A DNA stretch of 64,000 nt from Saxibacter everestensis (lineage in GTDB: Bacteria; Actinomycetota; Actinomycetes; Actinomycetales; Brevibacteriaceae). Made by a program: the position numbers and the translations under genes. The notes below the pieces were generated by a model that did no database searches, was not told the DNA's origin, and was given only the letters and a program-made list of their open reading frames with translations. The stretch is from positions 1,021,856 through 1,085,855 of the forward strand of contig NZ_CP090958.1 in assembly GCF_025787225.1 (NCBI RefSeq). The letters run 5' to 3'. Positions 9,659 through 18,002 of this stretch are shown in pieces (position 1 is the first letter of the stretch; the number at the start of each line of letters is the position of its first letter).

Positions 9659-10441
9659 TCACGGCTGCGTCCGTCTCGGCAAGGTGAGGATTTCGGCTCC
9701 GTCTTGGGTGATGGCGATCGTGTGTTCACTGTGGGCTGTGCGACAGCCGGTCGCACTTCGGAGCGTCCACCCGTCGGCATCGGTGACGAGTTCGGCGGTG
9801 TCCGCCATGACCCATGGCTCCAGTGCGAGCAGCAGCCCAGGGCGCAGCTTGTACCCGCGGCCGGGTCTTCCGGTGTTCGCCACGTGCGGGTCCTGGTGCA
9901 TCGTTGATCCGATGCCATGACCTCCGAACTCGGTGTTGATCGGGTACCCCGCTTCGCTGAGCACCGAGCCGATGGCATGGGAGATATCGCCGATCCGGGC
10001 CCCGGGTCCGGCAGCGGCTATCCCTGCGCTCAGTGCGCGTTCGGTGGCGCTGATCATCGCGACGCTCTCCGGCGGCTTCGATTCGCCCACGACGAAGCTG
10101 ATGGCGGAGTCCGCAGCGACGTCGCCCTTGGAGACGGCGAGGTCCAGTGTCAGCAGGTCGCCGTCGGCAAGCGTGTAGTCGTGTGGCAGTCCGTGGAGCA
10201 CGGCGTCGTTGACGGCCGTGCAGATGTAGTGGCCGAACGGCCCGCGTCCGAAGGATGGCGCGTAGTCGACATAGCAGGACTGCGCTCCGGCCTCGACGAT
10301 CATGGCCGCGGCCCAGCGGTCGATGTCCAGGAGGTTCGTGCCGATCGTGGTGCGGTTCTTCAGTGACTGCAGAATGTCGGCGACCAGGGCGCCAGTGGCC
10401 TTTGCCTGTGCCAGTTCGGTGGCGTTCAGTATCTCGATCAT
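9659..10441 (-). CDS. map: type I methionine aminopeptidase
   Basis: Removes N-terminal methionine from nascent proteins; metalloenzyme. The 260-residue chain has the pita-bread fold signature residues: aspartates in LLTLDLAV and VAADSAISF, histidine in FGGHGIG, and glutamates in ALEPWVMA and the final TIAITQDGAEIL segment. Residue YICTAVNDAVLHGLP is characteristic. ATG at 10441. It is transcribed divergently from a small HTH regulator across a 66-bp gap holding an inverted repeat, suggesting shared control. Confidence 0.95.
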   Translation of the reverse strand: MIEILNATELAQAKATGALVADILQSLKNRTTIGTNLLDIDRWAAAMIVEAGAQSCYVDYAPSFGRGPFGHYICTAVNDAVLHGLPHDYTLADGDLLTLDLAVSKGDVAADSAISFVVGESKPPESVAMISATERALSAGIAAAGPGARIGDISHAIGSVLSEAGYPINTEFGGHGIGSTMHQDPHVANTGRPGRGYKLRPGLLLALEPWVMADTAELVTDADGWTLRSATGCRTAHSEHTIAITQDGAEILTLPRRTQP

Positions 10442-10470
10442 GCGGAATCCTTCTCATGCAGCCAATAACT

Positions 10471-10494
10471 ATACCGGTCATACTATCCCGGTAT
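10471..10494. promoter_or_regulatory. inverted repeat between map and the HTH gene, candidate operator
   Basis: ATACCGG (10471-10477) and CCGGTAT (10488-10494) are perfect inverted half-sites with a 10-base spacer containing TACTAT, a possible -10. It sits in the 66-bp divergent gap and is a good candidate for autoregulatory binding by the adjacent XRE-type protein. Binding is inferred. Confidence 0.6.
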
Positions 10495-10507
10495 TAGAAT
10501 TGGATCC

Positions 10508-10804
10508 ATGGTCAGGTTGCCGCTCACTCCAGCAGAGGTCGAGCGCGGAGAGCGCCTTGGTGCCCTGTTGCGTCGAACCAGGGGAGAGCGCTCGATGCTC
10601 GAGACCGCGCTCGACGCACGCGTTTCACCGGAGACCCTCCGGAAGATCGAGACGGGCAGGGTGGCGACCCCTGCCTTCCCAACTATCGCTGCGATCGCTG
10701 ACGTCCTCGGCCTGTCTCTAGATGCGGTGTGGGCCGAGATCAACCAGCCCGAACAGTCGGCCCGAATAGGCAACGCCCCAGTCAGTGCGGCTCGCGCGGG
10801 CTAA
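10508..10804 (+). CDS. small XRE-family helix-turn-helix regulator
   Basis: A 98-residue protein that is almost only DNA-binding domain: ERLGALLRRTRGERSMLETALDARVSPETLRKIETGRVATPAFPTI has the helix-turn-helix with the recognition helix SPETLRKIETG, as in XRE/Cro-type regulators. It is divergent from map, and an inverted repeat lies directly upstream. There is no effector-binding domain, so it probably acts as a dimer with no ligand domain. Targets besides its own promoter and map cannot be told. The pairing map/HTH is seen in other actinobacteria. Confidence 0.85.
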   Translation: MVRLPLTPAEVERGERLGALLRRTRGERSMLETALDARVSPETLRKIETGRVATPAFPTIAAIADVLGLSLDAVWAEINQPEQSARIGNAPVSAARAG

Positions 10805-10815
10805 AACCGTGCTGA

Positions 10816-11589
10816 CTATACGCTGCGCAGTACCGCTACGACACGGCCCATAACCGTCGCCTCATCGCCGTTAATCGGCTCGAACGATGGGTTATGCGGC
10901 AACAACCAGATGTGCTTGCCGTCCCGCTTCAGCGTCTTCACGGTCGCATCGCCGTCCAGCATGGCGGCGACGATCTCACCGTTCTCCGCCGTCGGCTGCT
11001 GCCGGACGACCACCCAGTCACCGTCGCAGATAGCGGCATCGATCATCGAATCGCCGACCACCTTGAGCAGGAACAACTCGCCGTTGCCGACGAGCTGGCG
11101 GGGTAGGGCGAAGACATCGTCAACGGCTTGTTCCGCGAGGATCGGACCGCCGGCGGCAATTCGGCCGACCACCGGCACCATTGTCGTGTTGGCCGATGTT
11201 TCCGCCGAGACAGGCACCTCGAAGTCGCTGGCGTTCATCACCTCGATGGCGCGCGGACGTTTGGGGTCCCGGCGCAGGAACCCCAGTCGTTCGAGCTGGC
11301 TCAGCTGGTGCGCAACGCTGGAGAGGCTGGCCAGGCCGACCGCCTTGCCGATCTCGCGCATGCTTGGCGGATAGCCGCGGACGGCCACCGAATGCCGGAT
11401 GGTCTCGAGGACCAACTGCTGACGCGCGGTGAGCCGGCGGAAGTTCGGCACGTCCTGCAGTTCGTGCACCGAGGCTTCGCTGAGGCCGTGCATGCTTTCG
11501 GTACGGGCTCTGGCGTCAGCGATATCGGAGTCGATCTCGTCGTTGCGGGGGCGGCCGATCCTTCGGCTTGGCTTCTCTGAGTCCGTCAC
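10816..11589 (-). CDS. lexA: LexA repressor
   Basis: SOS repressor, cleaved when RecA filaments form. The N-terminal winged HTH is recognisable ([26 protein letters not shown]), and the C-terminal peptidase domain has the cleavage site in RIAAGGPIL (Ala-Gly), the nucleophile serine in VGDSMIDAA and the general-base lysine in ATVKTLKRD. 257 residues; GTG start at 11589 with GAGGATC upstream as likely ribosome binding site. About 50 residues at the N-terminus precede the conserved HTH, longer than E. coli but usual for actinobacteria. Two LexA boxes lie in the 380-base divergent gap, so the gene is likely autoregulated. Confidence 0.97.
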   Translation of the reverse strand: MTDSEKPSRRIGRPRNDEIDSDIADARARTESMHGLSEASVHELQDVPNFRRLTARQQLVLETIRHSVAVRGYPPSMREIGKAVGLASLSSVAHQLSQLERLGFLRRDPKRPRAIEVMNASDFEVPVSAETSANTTMVPVVGRIAAGGPILAEQAVDDVFALPRQLVGNGELFLLKVVGDSMIDAAICDGDWVVVRQQPTAENGEIVAAMLDGDATVKTLKRDGKHIWLLPHNPSFEPINGDEATVMGRVVAVLRSV

Positions 11590-11820
11590 GGGAGATCCTC
11601 ATCTGTCGGTGCTGCTGGCTCGTATCTGCGTCCGGCCTGCCAGTCAACCGGCCCGTTTCCCCAAGCTGCGGGGACCGCCATAGCGCGGAACCGGAGTGAC
11701 TGTCAGTGCTGGCTGTAAGGCTGTGCCTAGTAGAAGACCAAGTAAGAGGTCAGCTAAGAAACGTACAACCGCGGCAGCCAGCCGGTGTAGTCCCAGCCTA
11801 GTCAAACGGACGCCGGGATT

Positions 11821-11834
11821 CAAACGTTTGTTCG
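11821..11834. promoter_or_regulatory. LexA (SOS) box 1
   Basis: CAAACGTTTGTTCG matches the actinobacterial LexA consensus CGAAC-N4-GTTCG with a single mismatch in the left half-site. Position suits repression of lexA (start at 11589) or of both divergent promoters. Confidence 0.75.
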
Positions 11835-11899
11835 AGGAATTTTCGAATAACTGTGGACAAGTGTTCGAATCGGGTGGTACTAATAGTACATACCTTCTA

Positions 11900-11915
11900 T
11901 CGAACAGACGTTCGA
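11900..11915. promoter_or_regulatory. LexA (SOS) box 2, perfect palindrome
   Basis: TCGAACAGACGTTCGA is a complete CGAAC-N4-GTTCG operator with flanking T and A also symmetric. It lies 55 bases before the LysM gene start and 79 bases from box 1 (start to start). Confidence 0.9.
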
Positions 11916-11969
11916 CCGCTGGATGGTTCGACTGGCAGCTCGATACGACGCACAAAGGAGATTGGACAG

Positions 11970-12326
11970 ATGAGTTCAACGATTGCAGCAACCGGATTCG
12001 CCGGTGTTCGACTAAATCGCCGCGGTCGCCTGGTCATGTCCGTGCTGGCGGCGCTCGTTCTGATTGGCGCAGTGCTTGCGCTCTCTGCCACGTTCAGCGT
12101 TGTCTCGGGGATGCTGTTTCATGCCGAGGCTCAGGCAAATTCTTCCACCGCAGAGGTGGTTGAGTACGTCACAGTGCAGGACGGTCAGACGCTGTGGGGG
12201 ATTGCAAGCGAAGCGGCCCCGAACTCCGACCCGCGCGACACGATTACCAAAATCGTCGAACTGAACCAGTTGGACGGCACCGTGGTGCGGACCGGCCAGC
12301 GTCTGGCGATTCCGGAGTACCAGTAA
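11970..12326 (+). CDS. LysM domain membrane protein, probable SOS-induced cell-division regulator
   Basis: A 118-residue protein with one membrane segment (about residues 20-45, MSVLAALVLIGAVLALSATF) and a C-terminal extracytoplasmic LysM domain (YVTVQDGQTLWGIASEAA ... GQRLAIPEY) that binds peptidoglycan. Start ATG at 11970 is set by AAAGGAG nine bases upstream. Divergence from lexA with LexA boxes matches the position of the mycobacterial Rv2719c/ChiZ and corynebacterial DivS genes, SOS-induced factors that slow division after DNA damage; equivalence is inferred from position and architecture, not shown. No catalytic domain is seen here. Confidence 0.85.
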   Translation: MSSTIAATGFAGVRLNRRGRLVMSVLAALVLIGAVLALSATFSVVSGMLFHAEAQANSSTAEVVEYVTVQDGQTLWGIASEAAPNSDPRDTITKIVELNQLDGTVVRTGQRLAIPEYQ

Positions 12327-12329
12327 ACT
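12324..12329 (+). promoter_or_regulatory. candidate -10 for the his genes
   Basis: TAAACT overlaps the LysM stop and ends 6 bases before the hisC GTG, so the transcript could be leaderless. No clear -35 is seen; low support. Confidence 0.35.
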
Positions 12330-12335
12330 TTAGGG

Positions 12336-13448
12336 GTGACTAGAGCATCCCTTAACGATCTTCCGCTTCGAGACGACCTGCGTGGCCGCCAGCCGTACGG
12401 CGCCCCCCAGCTGGATGTCAATGTCCGCCTGAATGTGAACGAGAACTCCTATGCAGTTCCGGAATCGGTCGCCCTGGCCATCGTTGAAGCCGTTGCCGCC
12501 CAGGTGCGCACGCTCAATCGGTACCCCGACCGCGAGTTCACCGCGCTTCGGGAGAAGCTGGCGAAGTACCTCAATGCGGGGTTGGATGACGAGCACAGAC
12601 TGACCGCGGACAATATCTGGGCCGCGAACGGGTCCAATGAAGTGCTTCAGCAGATCGTGCAGGCATTCGGTGGACACGACCGAACCGCATTGGGCTTTGT
12701 TCCCAGCTACTCGATGCATCCGATCATCAGCCAGGGCATCTCAACACGATGGATGGCCGTCGATCGCGATGCCGATTTCCAGGTCGATCGGGAGGACGCC
12801 GTCAGGGCGGTTACCGAACTTCAGCCTGATGTTGTCTTCCTGTGCACGCCGAACAACCCCTCGGGCACCGCGCTGGATCTCGCCACGATCGAAGCCATTT
12901 ACGATGTCGCTCCGGGAATCGTGATTGTCGATGAGGCCTATGCGGAGTTCTCTCGTAGCGGAACCCGATCGGCTTTGACGCTGTTGCCGGGCCGCGAGCG
13001 GCTCATAGTCTCGCGCACCATGAGTAAGGCGTTCTCGCTCGCCGGGGCGCGCGTAGGCTATCTTGCCGCCGATCCCGCGGTGACTGATGCCATCCGGCTG
13101 GTCCGGCTGCCGTACCACCTTTCGGCTCTCACTCAGGCGGCCGCCGGTGCGGCGCTGGATCACTCCGACGAGCTGCTTGGCAACGTGGAAGCCCTGAAGG
13201 CGCAGCGGGATAGAATTGTGCAGACGCTTCCGCGGTTCGGCGTTCGCCCGTTTCCCTCCGACTCGAACTTCGTCTTGTTCGGGGGGCTGTCCGACGCACA
13301 CACGGTATGGCAGCGTCTGCTCGATCGCGGAATCCTTATCCGCGATGTCGGCATCCCGGGGCATCTCCGCGTCAATGCCGGCACCGAAGCCGAGACCAGC
13401 GCTTTCCTCGATGCGCTGGGCGAAATCCTAGGAGAAACACCGCAGTGA
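12336..13448 (+). CDS. hisC: histidinol-phosphate aminotransferase
   Basis: PLP enzyme converting imidazole-acetol phosphate to histidinol phosphate. The 370-residue protein has the fold-type I motifs RLNVNENSY near the N-terminus, [22 protein letters not shown], and the PLP-lysine region [20 protein letters not shown] start at 12336, 9 bases after the LysM stop. hisD, which normally precedes hisC in this block in related actinobacteria, is absent. It overlaps hisB by 4 bases. Confidence 0.96.
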   Translation: MTRASLNDLPLRDDLRGRQPYGAPQLDVNVRLNVNENSYAVPESVALAIVEAVAAQVRTLNRYPDREFTALREKLAKYLNAGLDDEHRLTADNIWAANGSNEVLQQIVQAFGGHDRTALGFVPSYSMHPIISQGISTRWMAVDRDADFQVDREDAVRAVTELQPDVVFLCTPNNPSGTALDLATIEAIYDVAPGIVIVDEAYAEFSRSGTRSALTLLPGRERLIVSRTMSKAFSLAGARVGYLAADPAVTDAIRLVRLPYHLSALTQAAAGAALDHSDELLGNVEALKAQRDRIVQTLPRFGVRPFPSDSNFVLFGGLSDAHTVWQRLLDRGILIRDVGIPGHLRVNAGTEAETSAFLDALGEILGETPQ

Positions 13449-14065
13449 GTGCCAACACCACAGTCAGCGTCCGACGGGCGACCCGCGAAAGGGTCACCAG
13501 CGAGTCCACTGTCTCCGTCAGCGTCAACCTGGACGGAACAGGTGTTTCCGACATCTCGACCTCGGTGCCGTTCTACGACCACATGCTGACTGCCTTGTCG
13601 AAGCACTCGTTGATCGACCTGACGGTCAAGTCACACGGCGACACCGATATTGACGCGCACCACACGGTGGAGGACACCGCGATCGTGCTCGGCGACGCGC
13701 TGAAGGATGCGCTCGGCGACAAGGCCGGAATCCGTCGATTTGGCGATGCAACCGTTCCGTTGGACGAGGCTCTCGCCCAAGCTGTGGTAGACGTCTCCGG
13801 GCGTCCCTACGTCGTTCACACCGGAGAGCCCGAAGGCCAGCAGTACCACCTGATCGGCGGTCACTTCACCGGCTCACTGACTCGGCACGTCGTCGAGTCA
13901 CTTGCGCTGCATGCGGGTATTGCGGTTCACCTTCGCCTGCTGGCCGGCCGCGATCCCCACCACATCGTGGAGGCCCAGTTCAAGGCGTTGGCCCGCGCAT
14001 TGCGGATGGCAGTCGAACCGGATCCGCGCGTCACCGGCATTCCCAGCACGAAGGGCGCGCTGTGA
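13445..14065 (+). CDS. hisB: imidazoleglycerol-phosphate dehydratase
   Basis: Mn-dependent dehydratase of histidine synthesis, 206 residues, monofunctional type. Signature metal-binding motifs [17 protein letters not shown] and [14 protein letters not shown] plus [13 protein letters not shown] are present. The start is GTG 13445 ([18 protein letters not shown]), overlapping the hisC stop in GTGA; the longer upstream open frame is the antisense-free part of hisC and not conserved. Its stop overlaps the GTG of the next gene. Confidence 0.97.
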   Translation: MSANTTVSVRRATRERVTSESTVSVSVNLDGTGVSDISTSVPFYDHMLTALSKHSLIDLTVKSHGDTDIDAHHTVEDTAIVLGDALKDALGDKAGIRRFGDATVPLDEALAQAVVDVSGRPYVVHTGEPEGQQYHLIGGHFTGSLTRHVVESLALHAGIAVHLRLLAGRDPHHIVEAQFKALARALRMAVEPDPRVTGIPSTKGAL

Positions 14066-14712
14066 GCGGCGAGACCGATCCTGGCGTCGCTGAAAATGGG
14101 CGAGTCGCGCGCGACAACCGGGTCGTCGTCCTCACGCCGTTCGCAAAGGCTGACCAGTTGGCAGCGGCCTGCGTGTTGGCGAAGATCCACGGTCATGTTG
14201 TGCCGGTGGGTGACTTCAATGCCGTGGTGGTTGCCGAACCAGATCTAGAGCTGGCCCGCGAACAGGCTGCCAGCCTCTCGAAGCTTTCCGGACGGAACGA
14301 AGTGTTGCTCCTGGTCCGTGACGGTGGCCAGATCGATTCCTCACAGTGGCGTCGCGGACTGCACGAGGCGGATGTTCCGGCTGGCCTGGCGCTGTCCAAA
14401 TTGCCCGATGTCCTGGAGAAGGTGCTGCTCGGAAGCGTGGAGGCCGCCGAGGTATCGGGCAGTATCGACACCAGGTCGATGAGCCGGCTAGAGGCGAGCG
14501 CCGCGACGATGAGTCCGGAGCGGATGAGGACTGCGCGAACCGCGATGCTCTGGCTACTCGGTGGTTTACTCGCCTTCGTCTTGCTGATCGTATTTGTGGT
14601 CATCGCCGTCGCCGGCAACTCGACGGCGTGGTTCGGCGCAGTCGTGACCGCGCTCCTGACGGCCGCGGCGGCCTGGCGGGCGATGCGGCTGCTGCGCGGA
14701 GGGAAAACCTGA
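14062..14712 (+). CDS. conserved his-operon membrane protein of unknown function
   Basis: A 216-residue protein with a soluble N-terminal part (residues 1-165) and two membrane segments at the C-terminus ([20 protein letters not shown] and the following [17 protein letters not shown]). No known enzymatic motif is seen. It lies between hisB and hisH with GTGA overlap on one side and a 1-base TGATG overlap on the other, a position it also holds in other Micrococcales, so it is expressed with the histidine genes. A role in histidine synthesis is not established; I cannot name a family. Confidence 0.75.
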   Translation: MSGETDPGVAENGRVARDNRVVVLTPFAKADQLAAACVLAKIHGHVVPVGDFNAVVVAEPDLELAREQAASLSKLSGRNEVLLLVRDGGQIDSSQWRRGLHEADVPAGLALSKLPDVLEKVLLGSVEAAEVSGSIDTRSMSRLEASAATMSPERMRTARTAMLWLLGGLLAFVLLIVFVVIAVAGNSTAWFGAVVTALLTAAAAWRAMRLLRGGKT

Positions 14713-15326
14713 TGACTAGCCCATCGGTTGTGGTGCTCGATTACGGCTCGGGCAACGTCCGTTCTGCGTTCCGTGCAGTGGAGCGCACCGGTGCCTCGGT
14801 CGAACTCACACCGTCCGTCGACAAAGCGATGGCCGCCGATGGCGTGGTGATCCCCGGGGTGGGAGCTTTTTCCTCGGTGGTCGCCGATCTGCGCAGGGTG
14901 GGCGGAGACAGGCTGATTGCGGATCGGCTCGCTGACCAGAAGCCAGTGCTGGCAATCTGCGTCGGCCTGCAGGTGCTCTTCACCGAGGGGGTCGAGGGCG
15001 GCGAGCAAAGCACAGGTCTTGGTATTTGGCCTGGAACGGTACGCAGGCTGGCGGCGCCCGTTGTACCGCACATGGGCTGGGCCACGGTCGAAGCGCCCAC
15101 CGACTCGGTGTTGTTCGATGGAATTGGTTCGGAACGGTTTTACTTCGTGCATTCCTATGCCGCCACCCAAGCTCCCGATAATACGTCGGTGACTTGGGCA
15201 GAGCACGGCGAGCGCTTTGTGGCGGCCGTCGAGGACGGCGCGTTGAGCGCAACGCAGTTCCACCCCGAGAAGTCCGGTGACGCGGGCCGCAGACTGTTGA
15301 CCAATTGGGTGAACACCCTGCGGTAG
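14712..15326 (+). CDS. hisH: imidazole glycerol phosphate synthase, glutaminase subunit HisH
   Basis: Class I glutamine amidotransferase that supplies ammonia to HisF. 204 residues with [12 protein letters not shown] at the N-terminus, the nucleophile cysteine in [11 protein letters not shown] and the catalytic His-Glu in [12 protein letters not shown] 14712 overlaps the preceding stop by one base. The partner hisF is not in this window. Confidence 0.96.
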   Translation: MTSPSVVVLDYGSGNVRSAFRAVERTGASVELTPSVDKAMAADGVVIPGVGAFSSVVADLRRVGGDRLIADRLADQKPVLAICVGLQVLFTEGVEGGEQSTGLGIWPGTVRRLAAPVVPHMGWATVEAPTDSVLFDGIGSERFYFVHSYAATQAPDNTSVTWAEHGERFVAAVEDGALSATQFHPEKSGDAGRRLLTNWVNTLR

Positions 15327-15388
15327 GCGCTGTGCCGCTGGTATCCGCGATCTACGTCGACCCATATTCTTCACAGCAAAGGAACACA

Positions 15389-16132
15389 ATGCCAGAGATC
15401 AACGACAGCCCCCGGCTGGTCCTGCTTCCGGCCGTCGATGTCGCCGACGGTAAGGCCGTCCGCCTGGTACAGGGCGAGGCAGGGACCGAAACCGACTACG
15501 GCAGCCCGCTTGACGCGGCCCGCGCCTGGGAAGACGATGGCGCCGAATGGATTCATCTTGTCGACCTGGATGCTGCCTTCGGCCGTGGCGACAACCAGAG
15601 CCTGCTCCGCAAGGTGACGCAATCGCTGAACATCAAAGTCGAGCTTTCCGGCGGTATCCGCGACACCGAGTCGCTGGAGCGCGCGCTCGACACCGGTGCC
15701 GAGCGGGTCAATATCGGCACAGCCGCGCTGGAGAACCCGGAATGGACCGCCGAGATTATCCGCGACTACGGCTCGAAAGTGGCGATCGGTCTCGACGTCC
15801 GCGGCTCGACATTGGCCGCCCGCGGCTGGACCAAGGACGGCGGCGACCTCTGGGAGGTGCTTGACACCCTTGAGGAAGCCGGCTGCTCCCGCTATGTGGT
15901 CACGGATGTCACCAAGGACGGCACCCTGCAGGGACCGAACACCGAACTGTTAACCGCAATCTGTCGGCGCACGAACAGCCCGGTTGTCGCTTCGGGCGGA
16001 ATCTCGAGCCTCGACGATCTGCGGGCACTCCGCGAGCTGGTGCCCACGGGCGTCGACTCCGCCATCGTGGGTAAGGCGCTGTACGCGCGGAAGTTCACGC
16101 TGCCCGAGGCGCTCGACGTCGCCGGTCGCTGA
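15389..16132 (+). CDS. priA: phosphoribosyl isomerase A (HisA/TrpF bifunctional type)
   Basis: Beta-alpha barrel isomerase of 247 residues; in actinobacteria this protein (PriA) usually serves both histidine and tryptophan synthesis. Motifs: [21 protein letters not shown] at the N-terminus with the catalytic Asp, [24 protein letters not shown] and [13 protein letters not shown] with the second catalytic Asp. ATG 15389 is preceded by AAAGGAAC. The dual function is known for the family and inferred here. Gap to hisH is 62 bases. Confidence 0.95.
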   Translation: MPEINDSPRLVLLPAVDVADGKAVRLVQGEAGTETDYGSPLDAARAWEDDGAEWIHLVDLDAAFGRGDNQSLLRKVTQSLNIKVELSGGIRDTESLERALDTGAERVNIGTAALENPEWTAEIIRDYGSKVAIGLDVRGSTLAARGWTKDGGDLWEVLDTLEEAGCSRYVVTDVTKDGTLQGPNTELLTAICRRTNSPVVASGGISSLDDLRALRELVPTGVDSAIVGKALYARKFTLPEALDVAGR

Positions 16133-16134
16133 TC

Positions 16135-16899
16135 GTGGCCTCCTCTGACTCGGCAGGAGTGCCCTGGGCCGGCCGAGAGCTGAAGCCAAACCCGTTCGCC
16201 GGCGACTCGGGCCAACCCGAGGTGGCCTTACTCGCCGCGCTCGAGGCATGCTCTCAGGCCTCCGAGCTGAATCCGCAGCGGCACGTAGACGTGATCGAAG
16301 CGCTGCGCGAATCACGGCTGTTCGTACCGATCGTGGCTAGTCTGGACGAAGCCGCAACCGACGCGAGTGGGCTCACTCACGACAAAAGCGCCGAGATGGC
16401 AATGGTCACGCTCGCCGCCGAGGATGGGCGGGCAACCGCACCCGGATTCACCGGCATCGAGCAACTGATCGGATGGAACCCCGAGGCCCGGCCGATTCCG
16501 GTCGAGTCGCTGCGGCTGATGCTTTCGGCTGTCGATGAGGGCGCCCAGCTGGTCGTCATCGACCCGGGCGCTCCGCACATGTTTCTGGTTCGCCGGCCGG
16601 CCGTCTGGTCACTCGCTCAGGGCCGGCAGTGGATTCCGGCCTGGGCAAATCGGCGCGTCGCGGATGAGATCGCGCGGCTCGCCGCCGCAGACAGCGTGAT
16701 AACCGCTACCGAGCTGCGGCCGGGAAGTGCCAGGCCGTCGGCCGGGGGAGCCGAGGTCGGCATCGTCGTCGATGTGCCGGCTGGCACGGACGACGCCGCG
16801 TTGAAAACTGCGCTGGACAGATTCCGGCGGAAACTGGCCGCTAGTTCGCTTATCACCGAGCTGGTCGACTCGTTGATCGTTTCGGTCAGGACCGTTTAG
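16135..16899 (+). CDS. SseB-family protein
   Basis: A 254-residue protein with the SseB N-terminal fold: ALRESRLFVPIVASLDE, MAMVTLAAEDGRATAPGFTGIEQLIGW, then AQLVVIDPGAPHMFLVRRPAVWSLAQG. The family is widespread in actinobacteria; its molecular function is poorly known. It starts 2 bases after priA (GTG 16135) and ends the conserved his block. The following ~5 kb is unlike the expected gene order, which would place the DUF1844 gene and infC next. Confidence 0.85.
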   Translation: MASSDSAGVPWAGRELKPNPFAGDSGQPEVALLAALEACSQASELNPQRHVDVIEALRESRLFVPIVASLDEAATDASGLTHDKSAEMAMVTLAAEDGRATAPGFTGIEQLIGWNPEARPIPVESLRLMLSAVDEGAQLVVIDPGAPHMFLVRRPAVWSLAQGRQWIPAWANRRVADEIARLAAADSVITATELRPGSARPSAGGAEVGIVVDVPAGTDDAALKTALDRFRRKLAASSLITELVDSLIVSVRTV

Positions 16900-16907
16900 C
16901 CAGCCCG
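16897..16907 (+). repeat. left copy of an 11-bp direct repeat flanking an inserted segment
   Basis: TAGCCAGCCCG begins at the SseB stop codon; an identical copy lies at 18870-18880, just outside the inositol monophosphatase gene. Between them lie the recombinase fragment, GNAT gene and IS remnant. Short, so chance identity is possible. Confidence 0.45.
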
Positions 16908-16939
16908 TCTAGCTGGCCCGTGTCAGCCACCTCGCCTAG

Positions 16940-16974
16940 TCCACATGGTGTGAATGGCACACCTACCATGTGGA
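16940..16974. promoter_or_regulatory. 10-bp perfect inverted repeat after SseB
   Basis: TCCACATGGT (16940-16949) and ACCATGTGGA (16965-16974) are perfect inverted repeats, 15 bases apart. No T-run follows, so a terminator is unlikely; an operator or a recombinase site is possible because a serine-recombinase fragment follows at once. Confidence 0.5.
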
Positions 16975-16999
16975 GGCGAAGGGTGATGCTGCGGAAATA

Positions 17000-17134
17000 G
17001 TGGGGCCTGTAGAGCAGGTATTGGTGTACGTAGGAATCTCGGAGGATCGTACCGGCGAGGAGGCGGGGGTCAATCGGCAACGGGAGGATTGTTTGGAGCT
17101 GTGCAGTCGTTTGGGAAGTCAAGATGACAAGTAG
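17000..17134 (+). pseudogene. serine recombinase (resolvase/invertase family), N-terminal fragment
   Basis: The frame from 17000 or 17024 encodes VYVGISEDRTGEEAGVNRQ followed by REDCLELCSRLG, the start of large serine recombinases (usual pattern Y-x-RIS-D-x-x-G-x-x-x-GV-x-RQ-x-x-D). The catalytic serine position is kept (GISED), but the conserved Arg before Ile is Gly here. The frame stops at TAG 17132-17134 after 36-44 codons, a small part of the usual 400-600 residues. The gene is thus a truncated relic, and the GNAT gene starts inside its end. Confidence 0.7.
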
Positions 17135-17918
17135 TTCGGAAGAAGCTGTTGAGGCCGCGGAACTGGCTGTGTTCGCTCGTAAGAAACTTTCGCTCGATGC
17201 GGCGGCAGGGGCAAGGTTGCCGGGCAGGTTCGAATCGTTCAGCTTTGGTGGGTTACGCGCGAGTCTGGCGACTGGAGATCAGTATGACTTTTTGAACACC
17301 ATAGAGGGCGTAACCGATCAATCGGTCGAGGCTCTGCCCGAGATCATCAAGAGGTTCCCGAATCCACGCCGACTAACAATCGTCGCCACTTCACCATCAC
17401 AGAACCTCCTCGGCTGGTTACGAGGCGAGGGTTACGAGCCGGCCCCCGTGCGACCAGTTGCCTTCCTTGATTTGGGTGCGCGTTGTGAACCTGCCCGAGT
17501 GGGCGCTGTCCCGTGGCGGATACGCGGAGTCGCCACCCAGAAGGATATGGCACTCTTCTTGGACCTTCTTGATGGAGGATACATGGCCTCGAGCGAGGTG
17601 GGTGCTTTGATCCGGACCGAGCATGCTCTTCCTGCAGTCCGTGCCTTCATCGCTTCGCGCAACGGTCAACCGCTGGCCGCAGCTGCGATGTCCCTGCACG
17701 CCACATGTGCGGTTCTCGGCGGGGCCTCCACACTTCCGGCGGCACGAGACCTTGGCGCCCAAACCGCGCTCTTGGCCCACCGGCTCTCACTTGCGGCAAA
17801 CCTGGGCGCCTCACTGGCCGCGGCCACGGCGGCACCGGCATCACCAAGCATTGGCAACCTGACGAAACTCGGGTTCACTGTAGTCGCGCGGACGGCCTGG
17901 TGTATGTCAACCGAATAA
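17124..17918 (+). CDS. GNAT-family N-acetyltransferase-like protein
   Basis: A 264-residue protein whose C-terminal half fits a GNAT domain: FIASRNGQPLAAAAMSLH is a beta strand pair, GGASTLPAARDLGAQTALLAHRL is the acetyl-CoA binding region (family pattern T-x-P-x-R-x-x-G-x-Q-x-x-L, with D where R/G is usual) and GNLTKLGFTVVARTAW is the typical end. The substrate is unknown. Start ATG 17124 overlaps the recombinase relic. It stands alone in an insertion between SseB and DUF1844 and has no neighbours of obvious related function. Confidence 0.7.
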   Translation: MTSSSEEAVEAAELAVFARKKLSLDAAAGARLPGRFESFSFGGLRASLATGDQYDFLNTIEGVTDQSVEALPEIIKRFPNPRRLTIVATSPSQNLLGWLRGEGYEPAPVRPVAFLDLGARCEPARVGAVPWRIRGVATQKDMALFLDLLDGGYMASSEVGALIRTEHALPAVRAFIASRNGQPLAAAAMSLHATCAVLGGASTLPAARDLGAQTALLAHRLSLAANLGASLAAATAAPASPSIGNLTKLGFTVVARTAWCMSTE

Positions 17919-17961
17919 ACCGTTCACTGAGGACGGGTTTCCGAAGTTGAGTAAGGTCCGT

Positions 17962-17993
17962 GGCGGGCGGGCGGGCGGGCGGGCGGGCGGGGG
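17962..17993 (+). repeat. GGGC tetranucleotide tandem repeat
   Basis: About seven consecutive GGCG/GGGC units, perfect, in the intergenic region between the GNAT gene and the IS relic. Possible G-quadruplex-forming and slippage-prone; non-coding. Confidence 0.9.
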
Positions 17994-18002
17994 CATAAAC
18001 CT

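Larger units (their letters stand above)
11590..11969. promoter_or_regulatory. lexA / LysM divergent control region
   Basis: 380 bases without a gene between the divergent lexA and LysM genes. It holds two LexA operators (11821-11834 and 11900-11915), an AT-rich stretch around 11875-11895 with TACTAAT/TAATAGT that may serve as -10 sequence for the rightward gene, and AAAGGAG (11954-11960) as ribosome binding site for the LysM gene. The lexA side has a leader of roughly 200 bases in which I see no other feature. Confidence 0.75.

Noticed and set aside
16886-17122. 78-codon leftward frame after SseB
   Set aside because: Not recognisable, overlaps the recombinase relic and the inverted repeat, no ribosome binding site.
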